Shown here piece after piece: positions 55,446-64,000 of a DNA stretch of 64,000 nucleotides. The notes beneath the pieces are model-generated. The model saw only the letters and a program-made list of their open reading frames with translations, was not told the origin of the DNA and made no database searches. The DNA lies in assembly GCA_014529385.2 (NCBI GenBank), contig CM043956.1, positions 59,467,120-59,531,119 on the forward strand, written 5' to 3'. This DNA comes from Adiantum capillus-veneris (taxonomy: Eukaryota; Streptophyta; Polypodiopsida; Polypodiales; Pteridaceae). Made by a program: the position numbers and the translations under genes. Positions within the stretch are counted from its first letter, which is position 1. Every line of letters begins with the position of its first letter.

Positions 55446-56407
55446 AAGGTCAAGTCACCACGGTGCAAAAAACACTCTTTCGCATAGTGACAGTTGGGCT
55501 GTTGAGCCATAAAATGAGCAAAGCATTAGACCCAAAGCTTCAAGTCATATAAAACTCTGTGCTAAGAGTCGTAGTTCTTAGGCTTACGCTCAAGCTAGAA
55601 GAGTTGAGAATATCTAAGTCATGTCGCTCATGCTGAACAAGATGAGCATAAGAGTCTAGGTCTATTACCTAAATCATGGTGGAGTGTGGTAGAGTCCAAC
55701 ACTCATGCCCAGTGCACAGTAAGATGAGAGCACATATCCTCGACAACAAGAAACATTCTTAAAGGGGTGCCAGTTTGTAAAGCCATGTCATATGATTTTA
55801 TAGCTACACCATCTTTCTAAAAACCCCTCAAAACCCTTCTTGCACAACATATTGTTTTCCATGCATTTTGTCTATGCATAAATAGGATGTCCCACCATTG
55901 GACATATGCATTAGACAGTATTTTTTGCTTCCACCTATGCACCTTGAGTGGACTACAACAAGCAAACCAATGTTCCATCATGCTACCCTCTCATATTTGC
56001 TACCTTTTTAATTCAATTTCTATCAACAGATAATCCATTGAATATTTCCAATGCTAATAAGTACCCCAATCATGCACGCATCCCAAAGGCACTTTTTTTC
56101 CACTGTGTTTTTTTCCTTTAGTCATCCAGGTATTAGACCCTAATTAGAACCTCATCATTCTACTTCCCTTGTACATAATTTGCATAAATAAACAGAAGCC
56201 TCCTCATTATACTATTACAACAGACAAATGCAACATCATCTCTCACATCATACATATTTAGACCAATGAAGATGTTGCAGAAAATTGAACCTCATCAACA
56301 AATTCAACGATAAAAGAAGACAATCAGCCCATCAACAACCAATCAAAAAACCTTCCACAGTCTCCACAGACACTTTTCAATAGTGCCCAAGGACGTGCAC
56401 TAAAATC
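55446..56407. other. Non-coding 3' part of the short retroelement
   Basis: About 1 kb between the last open frame and the purine tract, AT-rich, no coding signal seen. Confidence 0.5.
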
Positions 56408-56419
56408 GGAAGGGGGGAA

Positions 56420-56822
56420 TGTTAACTGAGCCGATGTTAGTTAACAGGAGCTGCTAAAGATTGAAGCCTTATGAATGCACATCGAAGATGAATATGAAGA
56501 AGTAGTGAAGATTGGAGTTACACACTTTTCACATTTTTCCAAAATGGCTATGTATTGTAATTTCTTGATTTTTAGCCATTGTGATAATTGTAACGTGTTA
56601 TGGGCTCAATAAAAGTTCCAAGATATAAAGCATAGGCCACTTAGTGTACCTGGGTTACAGATACAGTAAGTGTGGAGCCTCAAAGGTCTTGGGTGCTGGA
56701 CATTACACATTTTAGACCTTGGCTAAGGTATAAAATCCAACTTTGTAAAGTTTATTATTAAGTTTTTGGATAATAGAAACACAACGTGAGCTAACAACGC
56801 TCACTTCTCTTCTTCTCGAGCT
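56420..56822 (+). repeat. Right LTR of the short retroelement
   Basis: Starts TGTTAACTGAGCCG; very similar to 52856-53251, with an extra ~10 bases near its start. Confidence 0.85.
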
Positions 56823-57429
56823 TCCTAGTCCCTCCCCAATTGTCACATTGCAGTCGCGTCTGTTGCGTTGCAATCGCAGGTAAGGCTCTATGCATTCGCG
56901 TTAGCCTTTCATGGTAATCCGTAGCTTTTGGCATCGCCGACTTGTGGTCTAATTTCATCATAGTAGGAATTTAAGCTTTAAAATAAAAAACTAAGTATAG
57001 AAGGGATATTGGGGCATCATTGCTAAGCATTTAGATGCATTTTGGGTCGAAAACGACTAGGTCAAAAACTCACGGTGTTAATAATCGTGATTTTTGCACT
57101 TGACCTAAAGTCAGATTTGAGACCATAAGCATGTGTGCTTAGGTCTTATAAACATGTCCTAGAAGTTTCATAACATTTGGATGTCGTTTGATTCTGTAAC
57201 GGATGTGATTTGTTTGCCGATGAGCGATTAACTTTTGGTGATTTTTGTCATTTGAGTGTATCTTGAGTTAGATGCAAGTTGTTTGTTGATTTCCAAGAGA
57301 TTGACAACCTCTTGTAGCCTCTATACACTAGTTGAGTCAGCTTTGTCCCATGGATTGACAATTATATTCGTGGTTCTCGCTATGTATGCAATAAGATAGG
57401 AGCGAGGTTAGGCACCCGTCCCACATCAG
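56823..57429. other. No gene seen
   Basis: Possible leader or LTR remains of the following gypsy relic; no motif identified. Confidence 0.3.
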
Positions 57430-60400
57430 CTTAGTCAAGATGAAGGCATTCAAAGAGGGTTGAAAGACATTCTCAGTTGAATGGGTCTTGGAAGTCAAAC
57501 CTCAAGGGCAAATCAAAGGTTTAAACTAATGAGAGTAATTGTACTAGGCATAAGAGAAGGACAACATCACACGGAAAACCCCATCAAAGGAATAAACTTG
57601 ATATTGTGACTAAAACGGATGATCACAAGGAAAAAACCCAAATGTAGAGAACACATGCATAGGGAGAGAAAGTTTGATCACAAGGAAAAACCAACAAGTA
57701 GAGAACAAGAATCGGACACCACGGGTCTAGACATCGGGAAAGATCTAGTGACTTGAGGATTTCCTTTCTAAGATTCAAAGGGGAAAGGAAGGAAAACCCA
57801 TATGTACACATCCATTTGTTGAAGATGAATGGATTGAGTATTTCCCACAAATTGTGAGGAATGTGTCTAGGAAGTGGTATTAGCACTATCCAACATGCAA
57901 ACTTGGAATTTATAGTAAGCTGAAAAAGGCATTTCTTCTAGAGTATAGTGAGAACCATGGGGATGAAGACATACTCTGTGAGCTGAGATAAGACAATTTG
58001 TTAGTGAGAAGCTATGTGAGAAGCTATGTGGAAAAGATCAAGGAGCTCACTAGAACCTCCTTCAGAAAAGAGAATGTATCCCTAGTGAGAAGCTATGTGG
58101 AAAAGATCAAGGAGCTCACAAGACAAGACAATTTGTTAGTGAGAAGCTATGTGGAAAATATCAAGGAGCTCACTAGACCCTCCTTCAGAAAAGAGAATGT
58201 ATCCCTAGTTTCTAAGTAGATTCAAAAGCAAGAAATTTAGAGATCAAGAGGTACCAACACTCACTAGAAAGTTTAATGATCTAGTACAGAGAGAGTAGAT
58301 ATTTGAAATGTGAACATTTAGACCAACAATGAGAAAGGTGGAGATTTGGTATACTAAGTGTAAGTCAAAAGAATACAAGTGTGATAAATGTTGAGAGTGT
58401 ACTTACTCTAAAGCATTCAAACATTTGTGTAATAATTGTAAGGTTAGAATGAATCATTTCAAAGAATGCAAAGATGTGTCTATGATAGCTTTGCAAAACT
58501 CAAAACTAATAAAGCAAGAGGGGATGTCAGAGAGTATAAAGAATGGGGTTGGTACAAGAAATATTCCATGGATATCAAAATTTTGTTGGTAGAGGTCGAG
58601 GAAGAGGTGACTTTACAAGGTGCAAGTTTAGCTGCTACACATGTGGAAAGTATGAAAACATTCAATCTCAATGCCCAAGAATGCTAAAACTGAAGTTCTT
58701 GAAGGTAAAATGGAAACCCTAGTTTTGGTGCATGAGATCACTAGGAGTGCTAGGGTTGTCATTGATGACTTACCAGATGAGCCAGTTGACCAAACAAAGT
58801 GGGTTAAAGAGGATCAGAGGTGGGAGAAGCAAAGAGCCATCTGGAAGGCCAAGGGAAAGGCTAAGGATGTAGATGAATGGTAGAAGCACAGGATGTTGGC
58901 AACCAAAATCACGTAGTATTTGGCAAAAAAGATGCCACATAAGCATGAGTGCTCGTAGCCCAAAACTTTCCAAACAATTTCTCTAAAGGCTTTAGAGTTT
59001 CTATAGAGGGAACTCCAAGAGAGTGAATATAGTACGATGGATTTCGGAAAGGAATCTAAAGAATTAGCAAAGGGAGTGAATCTAATAAGGTGGATGTTGG
59101 AAAGGCATCTAAAGAATTATCAAAGGGCTTAGAGAAACACCTAGAATACGATGTTCGGCAAGTTAGGGCAAACCTGGTTGAGGCTAATCAATTGGATCTA
59201 GAGATAGAATATGTTCAAGATCAGCAATCCAATTCCTCACAAAAGGATCCATTAGCTAGAAGATGCACAAGGCAAGCAAAGGCATGGCACTACAAGGAAA
59301 ACTTTTTGAAGAGGAGACCTTCGAGTTTAGACAGTAGATTTGGGAATAAATATGACTAGATCTATGTAAAGATTTGTGAAAGAGTTCAGAAGATTACTCT
59401 TGAATTAGACAATATCAGAAGGACTTTGCTAGAGGATACTAAGTTTATAAGAAAGAAAACAAAGAAGGACTCAAATGAAATAGTCATGGATCTATCGAAG
59501 ATTAAAGATGATGAAGTGCTGGTCATCTAGATTGATTACAAGCTTAGAAAATTGTGGGAGCCATTATCAAGGATAATACTAGATGGCGGTGCTAGTGTTA
59601 ACATCCTAGGAAAGCATGTCAAAAACATGTTTCAATTTCAAGATATGAAACCATATCCCTTCAAAAATTGAAGGGCAGATCAAAGGATAGTCTAGGACTG
59701 TTGCTTAGATGAAAACCTAAAGATCACGATAGAACCAGAGAAATTCAAAACTATCTTTTGTGTGTTAGATGTGCAAGGAGCCTACATTATTAGATGTGCA
59801 AGGATCCTACACTATTCTATTGAGAAGGCCTTGGCTTAGAAGTGTCGGAGCCATTCATGACTATGCAAGCCAAACATTGACACAATTAAGGGACCCAACA
59901 TGAGAATATAGGTAAATACAAAAAATACCAGAAGCTCAAAGAGAAAAATGAGACCAGATAAGTCCAAACCAAGTGAAAGACCTATGAATCTAGATGGTAG
60001 GCCGCCAGAAGAACCAAGAGGCCAGACTGTACAAGGTACCAAATCAGATGAAGGATGCAAGCAACAAAGTGCAGATACATTCGATTGAAATAGAATTCCA
60101 TCAGATTGAAAATTAGATATAGTAGGTAGGGTGAATTCCTTTAACAAATATGCAATGGGTATACATACAAAAAGAAAGGGATTTACCCGTTACTCTATGG
60201 GAAAAAGAAAGGGGGTGGACCAAAGTGGCCGTTGTCAGATGAGAAAGCAATTGCAAAATGGAATCTCGGTTCAAAATCAAATGCAAGGATGTTCACAATC
60301 AACAAGCATATGAAACCGAAGATAAAGGGGAAGGGGAAGTAGGTGTTCTAGAAATATAAGAATGTATTCACATGAGAGCATATAGATCTTAAGGGAGTAG

Positions 60401-60480
60401 ATCCAAAAGTATGCCAACATTGGATACCATTGAATCTAGATGCATGACTAGTACTCTCAGAGATACAAAATGAATCTAAA
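57430..60480 (+). pseudogene. Truncated gypsy element: gag, protease and start of RT
   Basis: The gag core reads EWIEYFPQIVRNVSRKWY and SKLKKAFLLEYSENHGDEDI (57830-57990), followed by a repeated helix segment, two knuckles (CNNCKVRMNHFKEC at ~58427 and, after an RGRGRG stretch, CYTCGKYENIQSQC at ~58630 with His replaced by Asn), and a long linker. Protease: RIILDGGASVNILGKHV (Asp 59582) and LLRRPWLRSVGAIHDYASQT (~59812). The pre-RT region is at 60150-60440: LYGKKKGGGPKWPLSDEKAI and HIDLKGVDPKVCQHWIPLN. The sequence then stops resembling pol at ~60480, so RT, RNase H and IN are missing. Many stops and frame changes. Confidence 0.7.
57990..58215 (+). repeat. Imperfect tandem repeat in gag
   Basis: A unit encoding LVRSYVEKIKELTR occurs three times, two of them followed by SFRKENVSLV. 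A shorter partial duplication (AGAAGCTATGTG) starts the array. Confidence 0.88.
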
Positions 60481-62851
60481 AAATGCCAAGAAGGTTGTTG
60501 ACCGGCGGGTCAATAGCACGACATAACTCAATTTCTATACCAAAATCTTATCTTTTGAGAGCTATGAAATGTTGCGGATTATGGTCATAAACATCATATG
60601 TAATCAAGCATTCCTCGCAGAACGGAGCAAACGTGCTCGCGCATCTACGAGCTATTTACGGTTGTAAGTATAACAAATGATGTCTATTTTTTTCCTACAA
60701 GTAGTCGTTAGAATCGTAGCGACATAAGCTACGCATAGGTACTCATAGATTTCAGTTTTGGGCACTTTCAAAATATTGCTCAGTCTTTATACGTGTTTTC
60801 TATAGATGGGTCTAGAGTGAGGGTTTTGAGTGTAGAGGCTTTGGGATATGTGTATCCGAGTGAGGAAATGATGTTCCTTAAGTTTTGTATGATTCTGGCA
60901 CAATTTAGTGAGTTTTCTTTTGTTTGTGTGTATGTGGGTTGGTGGTGTAGTTGAGAGTAGTGAGATTCTAGATTGTGGTTTAGTTGGCCTTCCAGAGTGT
61001 TATATGTGTAGGATGGTCTTTGTGAGGGCCATACCCAGACTTGACCCTACTCACCTCCCTCAGTCCTTCAGACCGTTCCAAGGAATGACATAGATCTATC
61101 TGCAGGTATCCCTCCCACTTGGGACCGACACTTAGGCAGGACTCCGGTCTATCTCGAATGCCAACCCAAGGGGGTACATCTCTTCATTCAACGATTCTAC
61201 CTGTTTCTCATAATCAATCTGTCCTTGACAGCTTTTCGCACCCAAAATCGTGGCATTTAGTCTTGATTCTCTTGATCTTTTACTTGAGGATCTGCACTTG
61301 CTTTCTTGTTCTCCCTTGGTTCATGGCGATAACCCCTTTTTCCTGACAAGCAGGCACGACAGTTATCACTTTCCCCTAAGAAGAGGGATCTTGCAATCCT
61401 ACCTAGTCTCGCTCATCCCCGATTACCCATTTTTATCCCACGTAGTCCTAGCGTTTAACATAAAATTTTTAATTCAACATCCGGCCATCTGACCCTTCGG
61501 ATCCGCCCACCCACCGAACCATTTCATGAAAATCCCTTCCCGAGGTAGTACTTAACTACTACAAAATCAGGAAGAGGGACAACAGTCTATCAGAAATCAT
61601 CAAACAACAAGCAGCATGCAATCTGTTGCATACCCTTGTTCAGGGAAATTCATCCGGTTGTTCCTACCAGATCTTTATTTAGAAACTTTTAATTCATTTC
61701 CTTTCCTTTATCTGCTATAATTAGCTTGTAACTAGTTTCCTAACTAATCATGCAACACATTTAGTTTCAACCAATTCATCTTGCCTCCCCATTCAGGCCA
61801 ATATAATCGATTACAAGCCATCAAAATGGCAACACCTTCACAATATTTCCCAGAATTAAGTGTTTGGGAAAGGTTCATCAAGTAATTTAATCATTTCTTC
61901 CTAAGTATTTTATTTCGAGAGGTATAGCACCATCTGGTGACAGACGCACAGGATAGTCCCTATATTCCTAGCCTTTCAAGTTCCTTTTTAAGCAACCAAG
62001 TCGAACAAATTTCCTTAATTAAATTCACATCATCCTCCCTGAGTATGACCTTCTCATCCAACTATTGGCATCAGGCTATACCCGGATTATGCTCAATTTC
62101 CAATAAGATACCGCGGGTATTTCACCTGACCGGGCAAAAATAAAACAAACCCATTCATTCCTTATCCCTCGGGCATGAATGACCTAGGTATAACAACTTG
62201 CCGGTTACACTGCCCTAGCCAAAAAGGGCCAATCTCTGTCAAGTTCCCCAAGAAAATTTTCTCAATGGGCCGGCCTTTCAATCAAATTGACCTCAAAAAG
62301 ATCCATCTTGGTTTCTGGTCATTTCCAAACAATCTTCAAAACTCCTAGTTAAATCTATGTTTTGCAATGGGCTATCCCTATCACCTCTCGAGATTCCTTT
62401 TTAACTCCTAGTTGGTAATTCCCAGGTTCATTCATTTATAAACCTTAATTCCTACTTTCATTAATTATCTACCAGCCAAGTTTATAGAAAATACAAGCGA
62501 GTTTTTGCCATAGGCAGTTTGATGGTTAATGTCTCTTTGGAAATGCCAACTTTTTAAGTTCAATCCCCGTTTTGTACGAATCTCAGTTTTTTTTTTGTAA
62601 TCCTTTGCCATCCATGGGGCATCTCCATGGAAGCCTGTGGAGTTTTCGGTTCAAAACAACACGGAGATCAATGCCGCGAAGTTATCCCGTATCTCCCCCA
62701 TCCTGTATTTGCAAACAAACTTGAAATTGACAACTTTAGAAATACTCTTCATTACCAAAAATTGAACTGCTTCTATCGAGCTTAGACAACTACTCTTTTC
62801 TTATGGTACAAAGTTATCATTAAAGCTTAAATCAAGAGTGCAATTCTTCCT
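60481..62851. other. No recognised gene
   Basis: About 2.4 kb with short open frames only. Composition changes at ~61000 to a more GC-balanced, pyrimidine-rich sequence (to ~62700), possibly an LTR or other repeat whose partner lies outside the window. Confidence 0.4.
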
Positions 62852-63262
62852 TTAGTACTTAACTTAATGATACATAGATACTCTTAGCACTTAACCCTAA
62901 TTGCGAGGTTTCCATTAAAGCTTAAACCTAAAATACAAGGTAGTTACTCAAGCTTACACCTGAGTGTAAAGTTACCATTAAAGCTTAGCTTATGAATGAA
63001 AATCTACCTTTGAAGCTTAACTTTATGATGCATAGATACTCTTATTACTTAACCCTAATTGCGAGGTTTCCATTAAAGCTTAAACCTAAAATGCAAGGTA
63101 ATCACTAAAGATTACACCTAAGTGAAAAGTTACCATTAAAGCTTAGCTTAAGGATGCAAACCTACCTTCGGAGTTTAACTTAATTATGCATAGATACTCT
63201 TAGCACCTAACCCCAATTGCAAGGTTTCCATTAAAGCTTAAACCTAAAGGCTAAAATGATGC
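62852..63262. repeat. Tandem array, ~157 bp unit, 2.6 copies
   Basis: Units start near 62863, 63020 and 63176 with CTTAACTT(A/T)ATGAT-like sequence. Within each, GAGGTTTCCATTAAAGCTTA and AGTTACCATTAAAGCTTAGC show that the unit itself arose from smaller CATTAAAGCTTA repeats. Confidence 0.9.
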
Positions 63263-63605
63263 ACAGAAACTTTTCTAGTTTTAAAACACATGGTTTAGGT
63301 TAATAATCCAACTAAAAGTGAATATTAACTCCTCTAAACAAGAGGGAAATGGGGTTGAAGTCCTTGTTGAAGAGATGTGAGGTTCAAGGAAGAAGGAAAG
63401 GGATTTATGGTGAAGAGGAAGGAGAGGAGAGCTTCTTCACAAAACCCTCAAGGGTTTGGCCTTCAAGAGAGGGAGAGAGCAAGAGCAAGATTTAATGAAA
63501 AACTTGATTTACTTAAAAGCATAATCTTGAGCATGGAAAGTATGCAAGTAGCTTAGCAATATGTGTGTCTAAAATTACAAAGGAGAGGGGGTGCTTATAT
63601 AGGAA

Positions 63606-63805
63606 ATGGTGGGTATTCTTTTCTCAATTCCTATTGGACCCCAATTCTCTTCTCAAATCTTATTGGACCCCAATTCTCTTCTCAAATGCTATTGGGCCCC
63701 AATTCTCTTCTTAATTCCTATTGGACCCCAATTCTCTTCTCAAATGCTATTGGACCCCAATTCTCTTCTTAATTCCTATTGGACCCCAATTTTCTTCTTA
63801 GTTCG
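63606..63805. repeat. Tandem array, ~30 bp unit, about 6-7 copies
   Basis: ATTGGACCCCAATTCTCTTC repeated with alternating TCAAATGCT and TTAATTCCT inserts, implying a 60-bp higher-order period. One unit has GGGCCCC in place of GGACCCC. Confidence 0.93.
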
Positions 63806-64000
63806 TATCTCTTAACTTTATCTTTCAATCAAGTTAGTCCCTTTTTATCCCAGTTCCTGATCTAGATCAGTTACCACGCGGATTTTGATGAAGAAGTACA
63901 AAAAGAATCTTAATCTTTTTGGAAAAATATAGAGATGATGTAATCTCGTATCCAAAATATCCTTGTCTTTTCATTCTGGAGTAAACTCTTGTTGTCCGCA

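Larger units (their letters stand above)
52856..56822 (+). mobile_element. Short LTR retroelement with degenerate protease, no RT or IN
   Basis: LTRs at 52856-~53251 and 56420-~56822 (TGTTAA..., CTAAAGATTGAAGCCTTATG, ...) are ~400 bp and very similar. The interior is only 3.2 kb. A purine tract (GGAAGGGGGGAA, 56408-56419) precedes the right LTR. I see acidic/Lys-rich gag-like sequence, a degenerate retropepsin and WIxxxx/QIW-type motifs, but no RT, RNase H or integrase, so it is non-autonomous (TR-GAG/LARD-like). The element outer ends are uncertain by a few bases and no TSD was found. Confidence 0.75.

Noticed and set aside
62852-63805. CRISPR-like array
   Set aside because: The repeats are tandem with no unique spacers, and the sequence is eukaryotic.

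Overview
This is repeat-dominated nuclear DNA from a land plant. The only reasonably intact host gene is a trihelix (GT-type, Myb/SANT-like) transcription factor. It enters from the left edge on the minus strand (1-968) and its C-terminus lies outside the window. Nearly everything else is transposable-element DNA in nested layers, with long CT, GA and AC microsatellites and C or G runs. I cannot name the species. The mix of many decayed LTR elements, low gene density and a large DNA-transposon-like element suits a large-genome plant, but the sequence alone does not prove which group.

Layout: (a) 1-4519: trihelix gene, a tRNA-Arg-like relic, microsatellites. (b) 4520-13020: an 8.5 kb Ty3/gypsy chromovirus-like element with 1.6 kb LTRs, an initiator-Met PBS and a probable 5-bp target duplication. 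It is dead: part of the RT is deleted and there are several stops and frameshifts. (c) ~13880-20561: a gypsy-type element with a tRNA-Asp PBS, gag and two separate retropepsin domains, but no visible RT or integrase. (d) 20.6-22.9 kb: a decayed, unidentified minus-strand protein gene. (e) 22.9-26.7 kb: mostly non-coding, with a fold-back repeat and a tandem repeat. (f) 26.75-51.7 kb: a nest. A gypsy gag is split by a Ty1/copia element (copia A, LTRs at 27144 and 49222). The gag of copia A is split by a ~17 kb element with 46-bp terminal inverted repeats (27976-44977). That element is split by a second copia (copia B, 36163-41770, perfect TSD TGTAC). (g) 52856-56822: a short LTR element with a degenerate protease and no RT or IN. 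(h) 57.4-60.5 kb: a truncated gypsy gag-protease-RT start. (i) 60.5-64 kb: no recognised gene, two tandem-repeat arrays.

The most interesting object is the 17 kb TIR element (about 11.4 kb without copia B). It has inward-facing TATA-like boxes near each end. On the plus strand it carries relics of a large unidentified protein and, at 33551-34713, an ORF whose C-terminus reads as a histone H3 fold. On the minus strand it carries a multi-exon gene of unknown function. Copia B sits inside one exon of that gene, and the reading frame continues exactly across the target-site duplication. The plus- and minus-strand genes converge on a ~500 bp fold-back repeat (34909-35415).

All pol and gag reading frames here are broken, so no autonomous element is predicted. 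Identifications rest on motif reading by eye. No alignment, HMM or database search was run.
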